A DNA stretch of 64,000 nucleotides, taken from assembly GCF_013087515.1 (NCBI RefSeq), contig NZ_JABFCN010000070.1:248001-312000 (forward strand), in the 5' to 3' direction. The notes beneath the pieces were generated by a model. It was not told where the DNA came from. It did not search any database and was given only the letters and a program-made list of their open reading frames with translations. The position numbers were made by a program, and so were the translations under genes. The stretch is from Rhizobium sophorae (GTDB lineage: Bacteria; Pseudomonadota; Alphaproteobacteria; Rhizobiales; Rhizobiaceae). Shown here piece after piece: positions 25,342 through 34,336 of the stretch; the first letter of the stretch is position 1; each line of letters begins with the position of its first letter.

Positions 25342-25442
25342 TACAGCGCCGCGCGTCTATCAGACGCGCAAACGTCGCTGTAACACTTTGAATGGCTGCA
25401 TAATTTATCCTTAAAGCGAATCCGATTTTAGGAATTATGCAG
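25342..25442. repeat. Repeat family B, diverged copy
   Basis: Starts TACAGCGCCGCGCGTCTATC, then GTCGCTGTAACACTTTGAAT, then a decayed hairpin CTGCATAATT (25396-25405) against AATTATGCAG (25433-25442). It separates the convergent HD-GYP and transaminase genes. Confidence 0.75.
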
Positions 25443-25486
25443 GAGATCCGCCGCAGGCCGTGATGCCGGAAGTCTTCAGAGCTTTC

Positions 25487-26812
25487 TCAAACGTTGTTCT
25501 GCAGGATGGTCCGCAGCTTGCCGAAGAGCTCGTCGATATGGTGCTTCTCGATGATCAGCGGCGGGGAGAGTGCGATGATATCGCCGGTGGTGCGGATCAG
25601 CAGGCCGCTTTCATAGGCTTTCAGGAAAGCGGTGAAGGCGCGCTTGGTGGGCTCGCCGGCGATCGGGTCGAGTTCGATTGCGCCAATCAGGCCGGTGTTC
25701 CTGATGTCGATGACATTGGGGCAATCCTTCAGCGAATGCAGCGCGTCGGCCCAGTATTCGGAAAGCTCGGCGGCGCGGGTCAGCAGGCCTTCTTCCTTGT
25801 AGGTGTCGAGCGTGGCGAGTGCTGCGGCAGAAGCGATCGGATTGCCGGAATAGGTGTAGCCGTGGAAGAACTCGATCATGTGCTCCGGGCCGTTCATGAA
25901 GGCATCATGAATCTCGGAGGTGACGAAGACGGCGCCCATCGGAATGACGCCGTTGGTCAGTCCCTTGGCGGCGGTGATCATGTCGGGCTTGACGTCGTAG
26001 TATTGCGCGGCAAACGGGGCGCCGAGGCGGCCGAAGCCGGTGATGACCTCGTCGAAGATCAGAAGGATGCCGTGTTTGGTGCAGATCTCGCGCAGCTTCT
26101 GCAGGTAGCCCTTCGGCGGGATCAGGACGCCGGTGGAGCCTGCCACCGGCTCGACGATGACGGCGGCGACGGTGGAGGCGTCATGCAGGGTGATGATGCG
26201 CTCGAGTTCGGTAGCGATGTCGCCGCCATGCTCAGGCTCGCCGCGGGTGAAGTTGTTCTTGCCGGGCTGGTGGGTGTGCGGCATATGATCGACGCCGGTC
26301 AGCAGCGTGCCGAACATCTTGCGGTTGGTGACGATGCCGCCGACGGAGATGCCGCCGAAATTGACGCCGTGATAGCCACGCTCGCGGCCGATCAGGCGGA
26401 ACCGTGATCCATTGCCCTTCACCCGGTGATAGGCGAGCGCCACCTTGAGCGCGGTCTCGACGGATTCGGAACCGGAATTGGTGTAGAGAACGTGGTTCAG
26501 GCCTTCGGGGGCGATGTCGACCAGGCGGTTTGCCAGTTCGAAGGCCTTAGGGTGGCCGAGCTGGAAGGCCGGTGCGTAGTCGAGTTCGCCGGCCTGCTCG
26601 CGGATCGCCTCGGTGATCTTCGGGCGGCAGTGGCCGGCATTGACGCACCAGAGGCCAGCCGTGCCGTCCAGCACCTGACGGCCGTCATGGGTCGTATAGT
26701 ACATGTCCTTGGCGCCGACGAACAAACGCGGCTCCTTCTTGAACTGGCGATTTGCCGTAAACGGCATCCAGAAGGCGCGAAGATCGTTCGGTGCATTGAG
26801 GCGATTGGACAT
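25487..26812 (-). CDS. Omega-amino acid:pyruvate aminotransferase (class III)
   Basis: A 441-residue PLP enzyme of aminotransferase class III. Visible features: GTAGLWCVNAGHCRP near the N-terminus, YTNSGSESVETALKVA for phosphate binding, LIFDEVITGFGRLG with the cofactor-contacting Asp, and DMITAAKGLTNG with the PLP lysine. Sequence type fits omega-amino acid (beta-alanine):pyruvate transaminases. It would transfer amino groups from beta-alanine or similar omega-amines to pyruvate in the cytoplasm. The ATG at 26812 has AGGAGAACAGC; the frame is open upstream to 26860. Exact amine donor is uncertain, since taurine and putrescine enzymes look alike. Confidence 0.88.
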   Translation of the reverse strand: MSNRLNAPNDLRAFWMPFTANRQFKKEPRLFVGAKDMYYTTHDGRQVLDGTAGLWCVNAGHCRPKITEAIREQAGELDYAPAFQLGHPKAFELANRLVDIAPEGLNHVLYTNSGSESVETALKVALAYHRVKGNGSRFRLIGRERGYHGVNFGGISVGGIVTNRKMFGTLLTGVDHMPHTHQPGKNNFTRGEPEHGGDIATELERIITLHDASTVAAVIVEPVAGSTGVLIPPKGYLQKLREICTKHGILLIFDEVITGFGRLGAPFAAQYYDVKPDMITAAKGLTNGVIPMGAVFVTSEIHDAFMNGPEHMIEFFHGYTYSGNPIASAAALATLDTYKEEGLLTRAAELSEYWADALHSLKDCPNVIDIRNTGLIGAIELDPIAGEPTKRAFTAFLKAYESGLLIRTTGDIIALSPPLIIEKHHIDELFGKLRTILQNNV

Positions 26813-27103
26813 GCTGTTCTCCTGGCCGCCGACGGCCATTTCCCGGGGCTTCACGCCCATATTTTTACTGCCCGGTCAAATTATCAGGGCTTCCCAAGGC
26901 GTCAACGGGAAAAGTCCCCAGAGCCTCTCCTGACAGAAGGCTCAACTTGCTTCGATCAATCCGGAAATATCCAGGGTCAGGCACTGCAAGCTGCCCGTCA
27001 TCAATCCTTTGCCTCGGCTTGCTACAAAAAACGATGGCTCGCAGGGCGCAATTGCATTTCATCAATTCACTGAAATCAAACGATATTTCGATCGGAGATA
27101 CTG

Positions 27104-29077
27104 ATGTCTGACCGCCAGAAGACAAGGGCGCGCCCCACGCGGCGCCATGCATTCGCGCCAAGTTACGGCGCCGTTCTCGAAGAGGGCGTTCGCCGCCGCA
27201 GCGTGCTCAAGGGCTTTCTCGCGGCGATGGGCGCTGCGGCACTTTCGCCGGCGCTCGGAACCGCGCATGCCGAGGCTGCCGATTCCAGCCTGACGTTCCC
27301 GGAACTCAAGCGCGTGCGCGATACCGCCGACCACTGGCCAGAGGGCTATGAGCGCCAGATCCTGGCGCGCTGGGGTGATGCACTGTTTGCCGACAGCCCG
27401 GAATTCGATATCGCGACTCTGGACGGCAAGGCGGCGGAGCGACAGTTCGGCTACAACAACGACTTCACGCAGTTTCTGCCGCTGCCCTGGGGCGAGAAGA
27501 GCTCCGACCATGGGCTGATGGTCGTCAGCCATGAATATGCAACGCCTTTCCTGATGTTTCCCGGACTGACCGACGAAAACTACCGCGAGAAGCTGACGGA
27601 CAATCAGATCCGCGCCATCATGGCCGCCCTCGGCGTCTCGATCTTCGAAGTGAGGAAAACGGCTGGTCAGTGGGCGATCGTCAGGGATGGCAAATACAAT
27701 CGCCGCGTCCATATGAGCACCGAGATCGGCATCTCGGGTCCGGCTGCCGGCGACGACCGCCTGAAGACCAAGGCCGATCCGACCGGCACGGTCGTGTTCG
27801 GCACGATCTCGAATTGCAACGGCGGCATCACCCCCTGGGGCACGATGCTTTCAGGCGAGGAAGGCGCGATGGACGTCTTCGCCGGCGATTATAAGAAATT
27901 GCCGAACCAGGAGCTGGTCGAGCGCCAGGGCTGGGATGAGGACGAGAACGACATCTATTCCGTCGGCCGTATTGAGCCGCGCTTCAAGTTCGAGGAAGAG
28001 CCGAACGAATGGATGCGTTTCGACTGGGTGGTCGAGATCGATCCGTTCGATCCTTCCGCAAAGCCGGTCAAGCGCACCTCGCTTGGCCGCATGACGCATG
28101 AGGGCGCGCAGTGTTGCGTCGCCCCTGACGGCCGCGTGGTAGTCTTCATGGGCGATGACGACGACTTCGAATATATCTACCGCTTCGTCACCCGCGATCC
28201 TTGGAACCCCAACGATCGCGCCGCTAACAAGGACCTGCTCGACCACGGCACGCTTGATGTCGCCAAGTTCGAAAGCGACGGCATGATGCGTTGGATCCCG
28301 CTCATTGCGGGCGAGGGGCCGCTGACGGCGGAAGCCGGCTTCAAGAGCAAGGCCGACGTCGTGCTGGCGACGCGCGCTGCGGCCGATCTCGTCGGTGCCA
28401 CGCCGATGGACGCGCCGGAAGGCTTTATCCCGCATCTCGGCACCGGCAAGCTTTACGTCGCCATGACGGAGAACGAGGACCGGCTGCCGAAGGGTGAGGG
28501 CGACGACGAGAAGGAGATGGTCAACATCGCCAATCCGCGCGGCCCCAACCCGCATGGCCACCTGCTGGAACTCGCAGCACCCGGAGGTCCCGAAAAGCCG
28601 GATTATGCAGCCGACAGCTTCAAATGGGATGTCTTCATTCTCTGCGGCGATCCTGCCAAGGCCGAGGATCAGGCGATGTTCCATCCGGCCACGACCTCCG
28701 CCGGCTGGTTCACCGACCCCGACAATCTCGCCGTCGATCCGGTCGGGCGCCTCTGGGTCACCACCGACGGCCCGCCGCCGGAAGGCATTGCCGATTCCGT
28801 CTATGTGATGGATACCGAAGGCCCGGGCCGTGCGTTGCCGAAACTGTTCTATATTGCGCCCGTCGGTTCGGAAGCCTGTTCGCCGACCTTCACCCCGGAC
28901 GGCAGCAGCGTCTTCCTCTCGGTCCAGCATCCGGGTGAATTGCGGATGGCCGACAACGAGGACGCGACCTCGATGGAGGATGCAGGCACCAACTGGCCGG
29001 ACTTCAAGTCGAGCTTGCCTGCCCGTCCGTCGCTGGTGGTGCTGAGCCGCATCAACAACGACGTGGTCGGCAGTTAA
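27104..29077 (+). CDS. phoX: PhoX-family alkaline phosphatase (DUF839), Tat-exported
   Basis: A 657-residue protein with a twin-arginine leader: RRRSVLKGFLAAMGAAAL, cut near AHAEA at about residue 58. The body matches the PhoX/DUF839 family, including FGYNNDF, VVSHEY, THEGAQCCVAPDGR and DPDNLAVDPVGRLWVTTDG, which supply calcium and iron ligands in the family. PhoX releases phosphate from organic esters in the periplasm and is normally induced by phosphate limitation. ATCGGAGATACTG precedes the start. I could not identify a convincing PHO box in the 291-base divergent region upstream. A single-gene unit. Confidence 0.9.
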   Translation: MSDRQKTRARPTRRHAFAPSYGAVLEEGVRRRSVLKGFLAAMGAAALSPALGTAHAEAADSSLTFPELKRVRDTADHWPEGYERQILARWGDALFADSPEFDIATLDGKAAERQFGYNNDFTQFLPLPWGEKSSDHGLMVVSHEYATPFLMFPGLTDENYREKLTDNQIRAIMAALGVSIFEVRKTAGQWAIVRDGKYNRRVHMSTEIGISGPAAGDDRLKTKADPTGTVVFGTISNCNGGITPWGTMLSGEEGAMDVFAGDYKKLPNQELVERQGWDEDENDIYSVGRIEPRFKFEEEPNEWMRFDWVVEIDPFDPSAKPVKRTSLGRMTHEGAQCCVAPDGRVVVFMGDDDDFEYIYRFVTRDPWNPNDRAANKDLLDHGTLDVAKFESDGMMRWIPLIAGEGPLTAEAGFKSKADVVLATRAAADLVGATPMDAPEGFIPHLGTGKLYVAMTENEDRLPKGEGDDEKEMVNIANPRGPNPHGHLLELAAPGGPEKPDYAADSFKWDVFILCGDPAKAEDQAMFHPATTSAGWFTDPDNLAVDPVGRLWVTTDGPPPEGIADSVYVMDTEGPGRALPKLFYIAPVGSEACSPTFTPDGSSVFLSVQHPGELRMADNEDATSMEDAGTNWPDFKSSLPARPSLVVLSRINNDVVGS

Positions 29078-29158
29078 AGCAATTGCGGCAAAAGTGCGCG
29101 GCAGTTTTACGTCTGGAATTGCGGGCGTTCCAGCGCGACCGGCTTGCCATTCCAAAAA

Positions 29159-29191
29159 CACGACCGGCAAATCGCAAATTTGCCGGTCGTG
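29159..29191 (-). terminator. Strong intrinsic terminator of nolR
   Basis: A hairpin with perfect 14-bp arms (CACGACCGGCAAAT and its complement) and a 5-base loop, followed on the minus strand by TTTTTGG. It lies 93 bases after the nolR stop and 82 bases after the phoX stop, so it may serve both convergent genes, though the T-tract favours the minus strand. Confidence 0.8.
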
Positions 29192-29284
29192 CCATAAGAT
29201 TCACGTGCTGAAATATCGTTGCCAAGCCTCCGGGAACATTCCCTTGCAGCACGGCATCGGCCGACGTTCATGTCAGCGCTATCA

Positions 29285-29602
29285 TTAAGCGGCGGATCTG
29301 TTCCGGTTCTGCACGAGGTAGATGTCTTCGAGCGTTGCCAGGATCTTCATGACCGGCTCGGAGGTGCTCGAATAATAGATGGTTTGTGCGTCCCGGCGGG
29401 TCTTGACCAGCTTTTGGGCGCGCAGCTTCGACAGGTGCTGAGAGAGAGCCGACTGGCTGAGCCCGACCTGTGTCGCAAGCACGCCGACGGCCACTTCGCC
29501 CTTCACGAGGCTACACAGGATCAGCAATCTCTTCGGGTTTGCCATGGCCGACAATAAAGCTGCCGCCACGTTCGTGTGATCGGCCAAATCAGAGGTTTCC
29601 AT
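29285..29602 (-). CDS. nolR: NolR-like ArsR-family regulator
   Basis: A 105-residue winged-helix protein. The central block AMANPKRLLILCSL, VGLSQSALSQHLSKLRAQ and TRRDAQTIYYSS is nearly that of NolR, the Sinorhizobium/Rhizobium repressor of nodulation genes and a wider regulator of growth and conjugation. No metal-binding Cys pairs of classical ArsR are present, as in NolR. The N-terminus is shorter than the S. meliloti protein. It is monocistronic with its own terminator. The promoter region holds TACCT-N7-AGGTA at 29709-29725. Assignment rests on the recognised helix-turn-helix block. Confidence 0.8.
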   Translation of the reverse strand: METSDLADHTNVAAALLSAMANPKRLLILCSLVKGEVAVGVLATQVGLSQSALSQHLSKLRAQKLVKTRRDAQTIYYSSTSEPVMKILATLEDIYLVQNRNRSAA

Positions 29603-29708
29603 ATGTTATCTTCCTAATGCGAAACGTACATCAAGCGTGTTGGCGCAGGCCGCCAGCCGGGATTTTGGCTGACATCAAAAACTAGCAACTGGGCTCGAAG
29701 ATTGTATA

Positions 29709-29725
29709 TACCTAAATTTAAGGTA
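29709..29725. promoter_or_regulatory. Inverted repeat upstream of nolR
   Basis: TACCT-AAATTTA-AGGTA overlaps the last codons of the hugZ-like gene and lies about 107 bases upstream of nolR. Autoregulation is known for nolR in S. meliloti, but this site does not obviously match the published consensus, so the role is open. Confidence 0.3.
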
Positions 29726-30467
29726 TCGAGTATGCTATTTTAGATATGTTTGAACAAATGTGATCGGCATCCACAGCGAGGGTTTCGAACTCGTATCGCA
29801 GCAGAGAATCGCCGGAAATCATGTCGAAACCTGAGGGATCGATACCACAAATGCGCCAGGAACCCGATTCCGGCGCCTGTAGCCTGATAGCGAGGCTTTC
29901 CTCCACATCGGGGTGACGTTCTACTAAATCTCGCACTGCTTCTGTTGCCCCGGCGGCAATCTCCTCATTCGCGGCCGACTGGATTATGAGATCGCTCCCA
30001 TCGAGCTGGTAGGCGCGGCCGAAGCCGCCATTGAGGCTGGCCTGTTCCGGCTTGAGTCGGAAGAACAGGAAATCAGGAAAGTTGATATAAAGCTTCGCCT
30101 TGGTGTGGCGAGCGAGAAAACGCGTGCGTATACGCTCGTAGAATGCATTGCTGCGCTCGATAGGTTCTGCCACGCACTGGGTCGTCAGACGGGGGTAGGC
30201 AAGGGGATCGCCCTTGCCGGGTTCGCCGGTCAGGAGCGAGGCGCGCCGGTCTTTGGCGAGCGCCCGGGTATGGGCCGACAGCTGCGAAACCAGGATGACC
30301 GGCGTGCCGTCGATATCGGTGGCGATCAGCACGCGGCTGGCGAAGGGAAAGCCGGTCTCGGGGTCGAGAACGGCAATCGCCGCGTGCCGTGCGGAGCGCA
30401 GCAGCACGCGGGCGAGCTTGCGGGCATCGTCGTCGGTTTCGCGTATGGGGGAAGGCTGATCTTTCAT
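29718..30467 (-). CDS. HugZ-family heme utilisation / PNPOx-like protein
   Basis: About 249 residues. The N-terminal part (RKLARVLLRSARHAAIAVLDPETGFPFASRVLIATD) is a split-barrel of the pyridoxamine phosphate oxidase type; the C-terminal part (GFDMISGDSLLRYEFETLAVDADH) matches the DUF2470-like domain of HugZ proteins. HugZ binds heme and in some bacteria degrades it to release iron. The ATG at 30467 gives the usual family length; the frame is open upstream but overlaps choV. It lies 31 bases after choV on the same strand and could be cotranscribed. The heme role is a family inference. Confidence 0.78.
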   Translation of the reverse strand: MKDQPSPIRETDDDARKLARVLLRSARHAAIAVLDPETGFPFASRVLIATDIDGTPVILVSQLSAHTRALAKDRRASLLTGEPGKGDPLAYPRLTTQCVAEPIERSNAFYERIRTRFLARHTKAKLYINFPDFLFFRLKPEQASLNGGFGRAYQLDGSDLIIQSAANEEIAAGATEAVRDLVERHPDVEESLAIRLQAPESGSWRICGIDPSGFDMISGDSLLRYEFETLAVDADHICSNISKIAYSIP

Positions 30468-30498
30468 ATCCGCTTTGTGGCAAAGCGGATGGAAAACA

Positions 30499-31551
30499 TC
30501 AAGCTTCCTGCTTGCGGCGATGGCGGGTGAGGCCGGCGACGATATCCTGAGCCGAGATGGTGCCGACGATTGCGCCGTTCTCGACGATGCCGATACTGCC
30601 CGGCTGGCGGGCAAGGGCATCGAGGATATCGATGAGCGGGGTCGCGGCTCGGGCGGTGGCGCTGACGCTCATGCCGGCGGCAGTCTGGCCGAGGCCTGGC
30701 TGCATGACGTCGGCCGCCGTCAGCATGTTGATCGGATTGAGGTTCTGCACGAAATCGGCGACATACTGGTCTGCGGGGTTCTTGACGATATCGTGGGGCG
30801 TCCCGCACTGGATGATGCGGCCGCTCTCCATGATGGCGATGCGATTGCCGATGCGGAAGGCCTCGTCGAGATCGTGGCTGACGAAGAGAATGGTCTTCTT
30901 CAGCCGCCGCTGGAATTCCAGGAGTTCATCCTGCAGGCGGGTGCGGATTAGGGGGTCGAGCGCCGAGAAAGGCTCGTCCATGAGCAGGATCGGGGCGCCG
31001 GTGGCAAAGGCGCGGGCAAGCCCGACGCGCTGCTGCATGCCGCCTGAGAGTTCGTTGACCTTGCGGTCCGCCCATTTCGTCAGGTTGACGAGTTCAAGCT
31101 GCTCGCCGACGCGGACCTTGCGTTCGGCCTCCGGCATGCCCGCGAGCTCGAGGCCGAAGCCGACATTGTCGGCGACGGTGCGCCAGGGCAGGAGGGCGAA
31201 TTGCTGGAACACCATGGAGACGGTGTGGGTGCGCAGCTCGCGTAGCGCCTTGGCATTGCATCTGTAGGGGTTGACGGGGCCGGTGGCCGCCGAGACCGCA
31301 ACATCGCCACGCACCACGGGAGCGAGCCCGTTGACGGCGCGCAGCAGCGTCGACTTGCCGGAGCCGGAAAGACCCATCAGCACCAGGATCTCGCCTTCCT
31401 CGATCGTCAGCGAGGCGTTGGCCACACCGAGCACCAGACCGGTGGCGGCGCCGATCTCGTCGCGCGATTTGCCCTGGTCGACCATAGCAAGCGCGGTTTC
31501 CGGCCGATCGCCGAAGACGATGCTGACATTGTTAAAGCTTACCGCGGTCAT
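30499..31551 (-). CDS. choV: Choline ABC transporter ATPase ChoV
   Basis: A 350-residue ATPase of the ProV/OpuA type. Walker A GLSGSGKST, signature ELSGGMQQRVGLAR and Walker B ILLMDEPFSALDPL are intact. The N-terminal DRPETALAMVDQGKSRDEI segment is specific to quaternary-amine importers, and the C-terminus carries CBS-like sequence (PGSIGIVENGAIVGTISAQDIVAGL). It energises high-affinity choline import. Its start overlaps choW by four bases. In S. meliloti choXWV serves choline as carbon, nitrogen and betaine source. Confidence 0.94.
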   Translation of the reverse strand: MTAVSFNNVSIVFGDRPETALAMVDQGKSRDEIGAATGLVLGVANASLTIEEGEILVLMGLSGSGKSTLLRAVNGLAPVVRGDVAVSAATGPVNPYRCNAKALRELRTHTVSMVFQQFALLPWRTVADNVGFGLELAGMPEAERKVRVGEQLELVNLTKWADRKVNELSGGMQQRVGLARAFATGAPILLMDEPFSALDPLIRTRLQDELLEFQRRLKKTILFVSHDLDEAFRIGNRIAIMESGRIIQCGTPHDIVKNPADQYVADFVQNLNPINMLTAADVMQPGLGQTAAGMSVSATARAATPLIDILDALARQPGSIGIVENGAIVGTISAQDIVAGLTRHRRKQEA

Positions 31552-32393
31552 GCAGCGCCTCCTTCACCCGCGGTGCGGAACATCCGGTCGAGAATGATTG
31601 CCAGGATAACGATGCAGAAGCCCGCCTCGAAGCCCTTGGCGATATTGACGGTGTTCAGCGCACGGACGACGGGAACGCCAAGCCCGGGAGCGCCGACAAG
31701 GGCGGCGATGACGACCATCGACAGAGACAGCATGATGGTCTGGGTTAGACCCGCCATGATCTGCGGCGTGGCGAAGGGAAGCTCGATCTTGCGCAGCACC
31801 TGTATCGGCGTCGCGCCGAAAGCGACGGCGGCTTCGACGAGGGACGGCGGCGTCGAGATGATGCCGAGGCGCGTCAGCCGGATCGGGGCGGGGATTGCGA
31901 AGATGACGGTCGCGATCAGGCCCGGCACCATGCCGAGGCCGAACAGGATGAGCGCCGGGATCAGATAGACGAATGTCGGTATGGTCTGCATGAGATCGAG
32001 CACCGGGCGCATGGCAGCATAGACCCAAGGGCGGCGGGCGGCGGCAATGCCGAGCGGAATGCCGATCACCATACAGACGAAGGTGGCGGCGAGCACGAGC
32101 GCGAGCGTCTCCGTCGTTTCCTTCCAGTAGTCCTGGTTCACGATCAGCAGCAGCCCGAGACAGGTGAAGACGGCGACCGCGATCGACCGGCGCAGCCAAA
32201 AGGCGATGGCGGTGATGGCAGCGATGACGATCAGCGGATGAGGCTTCTGCAGCACGAAGAGCAGGCCGTCTATGGCGCTCGACAGCAGGAAGGCGATCTG
32301 GTTGAAGAACCATTCGCCGTTCGAGGTCAGCCAATCCACGAAGGACTTGGCCCAGGGGCCAACGGGAATCTTAAATTCGGTGATCCAATTCAA
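31548..32393 (-). CDS. choW: Choline ABC transporter permease ChoW
   Basis: A 281-residue permease of the ProW family with about six membrane helices. The opening NWITEFKIPVGPWAKSFVDWLT and the ATPase-contact region LVEAAVAFGATPIQVLRKIELP are typical. The start I favour is the TTG at 32393, which gives the expected N-terminus and length; no ATG lies nearby, and the frame continues to another TTG at 32420. It is separated from choX by a hairpin and overlaps choV by four bases. Confidence 0.93.
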   Translation of the reverse strand: MNWITEFKIPVGPWAKSFVDWLTSNGEWFFNQIAFLLSSAIDGLLFVLQKPHPLIVIAAITAIAFWLRRSIAVAVFTCLGLLLIVNQDYWKETTETLALVLAATFVCMVIGIPLGIAAARRPWVYAAMRPVLDLMQTIPTFVYLIPALILFGLGMVPGLIATVIFAIPAPIRLTRLGIISTPPSLVEAAVAFGATPIQVLRKIELPFATPQIMAGLTQTIMLSLSMVVIAALVGAPGLGVPVVRALNTVNIAKGFEAGFCIVILAIILDRMFRTAGEGGAA

Positions 32394-32433
32394 GGGGGCG
32401 CCTATCCAAAAAAACAACAATCGGACAAAATGA

Positions 32434-32457
32434 AACGGGGCGGCGAGCCGCCCCGTT
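32434..32457 (-). terminator. Hairpin between choX and choW
   Basis: An 11-bp stem (AACGGGGCGGC against GCCGCCCCGTT) eight bases after the choX stop, followed on the minus strand by TTTCATTTTG. Probably a partial terminator giving excess binding-protein mRNA, as at opp. Confidence 0.65.
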
Positions 32458-32464
32458 CATATCA

Positions 32465-33421
32465 TCAAAGGCCGAGGCCGGTCTTGGCGGCCGCGAGGGC
32501 TTCGCCGCTGCCGTCGCGGGTCTTGACGCCCGCAAGCCAGGGCTCGAGCGCTGCGGGGTTCGCCTTCAGCCATTCGGAAGCCGCAGCTTCCGGCTCCTTG
32601 CCGTCGTTGAGGATCTTGCCCATGATCTGGTTCTCCATGTCGAGGGAGAACTTCAAGTTCTTCAACATCATGCCGACATTCGGGCATTCGTCGAGATAAC
32701 CGGCACGCACGTTGGTGAAGACCTTGGCGCCGCCGAAGTCAGGGCCGAAGACTTTGTCTCCGCCTGAGAGGTAGGTCAGCTTGAAGTTGGTGTTCATCGG
32801 ATGGGGTTCCCAGCCGAGGAAAACAACGGGCTTGCCTGATTTGTCGGCGCGGGCGACCTGGGCGAGCATGCCCTGTTCGGAGGATTCGACGACTTCCATA
32901 TCCTTCAGGCCGAACTCGTTCTTCTCGATCATGTCCATGATGAGGCGGTTGCCGTCATTGCCGGGCTCGATGCCGTAGATCTTGCCGTCGAGATCGTCCT
33001 TGTGAGCGGCGATATCCTTGAAGTCCTTGATGCCGAGTTCCGCACCCTTGGCGTTGGTTGCGAGCGTGTACTTGGCGCCGACGAGGTTCGGGCCGAAGGA
33101 TTCGACCGACTTGTCGTCGAGATAGGGACGGACGTCCTTCTCCTGCGTCTCCATCCAGTTGCCGAGGAAGACATCGATGTCCTTGTTCTTCAGCGAGGTA
33201 TAAGTGACCGGCACCGAGAGAACCTTGACGTCGGTCTGATAGCCGATGCTCTTCAAGACGACGGATGCGGTGGCGGTGGTGGCGGTGATATCCGTCCAGC
33301 CGACGTCCGAGAAGCGAACGGTGGAGCAGCTGTCGGGGTCGGCAGCGAAGGCGGCGGTCGCAACGGAGAGGGCGGCGGCGGCAGTTGCGGTAACGAGTTT
33401 GAACGTGCTTGTTGTTTTCAT
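32465..33421 (-). CDS. choX: Periplasmic choline-binding protein ChoX
   Basis: A 318-residue binding protein of the ProX/OpuAC type. Signal peptide to ATAAFA (residue 26). Motifs include VRFSDVGWTDITATTA, VPVTYTSLKNKDIDVFLGNWMET and FLGWEPHPMNTNF, which supply the aromatic box for the trimethylammonium group. The ATG at 33421 has GGGAG upstream; the frame is open to 33454. It is the first gene of choXWV. The upstream 236 bases to the divergent tdk hold the promoter; no regulatory motif was recognised. Confidence 0.95.
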   Translation of the reverse strand: MKTTSTFKLVTATAAAALSVATAAFAADPDSCSTVRFSDVGWTDITATTATASVVLKSIGYQTDVKVLSVPVTYTSLKNKDIDVFLGNWMETQEKDVRPYLDDKSVESFGPNLVGAKYTLATNAKGAELGIKDFKDIAAHKDDLDGKIYGIEPGNDGNRLIMDMIEKNEFGLKDMEVVESSEQGMLAQVARADKSGKPVVFLGWEPHPMNTNFKLTYLSGGDKVFGPDFGGAKVFTNVRAGYLDECPNVGMMLKNLKFSLDMENQIMGKILNDGKEPEAAASEWLKANPAALEPWLAGVKTRDGSGEALAAAKTGLGL

Positions 33422-33657
33422 TTTAGACTCCCAGTCTTTAGGTTCCCAAGCCAACCATCAATAGTCGAGTTTGACAAGCGACCTCCGTGCGTTTGCGCCG
33501 TATCGACCTATGCGATTGCGACGTCCGCGGATTTTTTGGCAATGCCTTGTTTTAGGGGCTTTCAGCGGTTTTCGGGCTGGATTCCTGTGATTATCGCTGA
33601 CGCAGGGCTTTTCTTTGCCATTCCGAGCTTTCAATAAGCCGATCAAGGAGAAATCGG

Positions 33658-34260
33658 ATGGCAAAACTCTATTTCAACTACTCGACGATGAACGCCGGCA
33701 AGTCGACGATGCTGCTGCAGGCCTCCTACAATTACCAGGAGCGCGGCATGCGCACGGTGCAGCTGATCGCCGCCTTCGACGAGCGCGCGGGCCGAGGCGT
33801 CATCGGCTCGCGGATCGGCTTGGAGGCGAGCGCCATTCCCTTCGAGCCGCATGAGGATTTGTTCCTGTTGGTCGCGACGCTGAGCGGCGAAGGGGCGCCG
33901 ATTTCCTGCATCTTCGTCGACGAGGCGCATTTCATGACGCCTGTCCATGTCTGGCAGCTGGCTCGCGTCGTCGACAGGCTCGGCATCCCTGTGATGGTCT
34001 ACGGGCTAAGAACCGATTTCCAGGGCAAGCTGTTTCCGGCCTCGCAGGAACTGCTGGCGATCGCCGACGAAATGCGCGAGGTGCGCACGATCTGCCATTG
34101 CGGACGCAAGGCGACGATGGTTGTGCGGCTCGACGCGAAAGGAGAAGTGTTGCACGAAGGCGCGCAGATCGATGTCGGCGGCAACGAGAAATATGTCTCG
34201 CTCTGCCGCAGGCACTGGGACGACGCGATGAACGGCGCCTGGATCGCCGAGCCGGTCTGA
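33658..34260 (+). CDS. tdk: Thymidine kinase
   Basis: A 200-residue type II thymidine kinase. P-loop STMNAGKST begins at residue 9; IFVDEAHFMTPVHVWQL contains the catalytic Glu-Ala-His region; GLRTDFQGKLFPAS is the lasso-like substrate loop; ICHCGRKATMV and YVSLCRRH supply zinc ligands. It phosphorylates thymidine and deoxyuridine for salvage. AAGGAG lies 8 bases before the ATG. It is followed by two conserved genes of unknown function on the same strand, from which it is separated by about 75 bases. Confidence 0.96.
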   Translation: MAKLYFNYSTMNAGKSTMLLQASYNYQERGMRTVQLIAAFDERAGRGVIGSRIGLEASAIPFEPHEDLFLLVATLSGEGAPISCIFVDEAHFMTPVHVWQLARVVDRLGIPVMVYGLRTDFQGKLFPASQELLAIADEMREVRTICHCGRKATMVVRLDAKGEVLHEGAQIDVGGNEKYVSLCRRHWDDAMNGAWIAEPV

Positions 34261-34336
34261 AGCCCGCGACGCTGCCTGTTTTCTTTGGCGCCGCAAGCGA
34301 CTAGCTTGGGGTCAGGAGATTCCCTGGAGAGGCTTG

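Noticed and set aside
27051..27080. ATTTCA-N9-TGAAAT dyad upstream of phoX as a PHO box
   Set aside because: It does not match two CTGTCAT-like direct repeats at 11-base spacing; I do not report it as a PhoB site.
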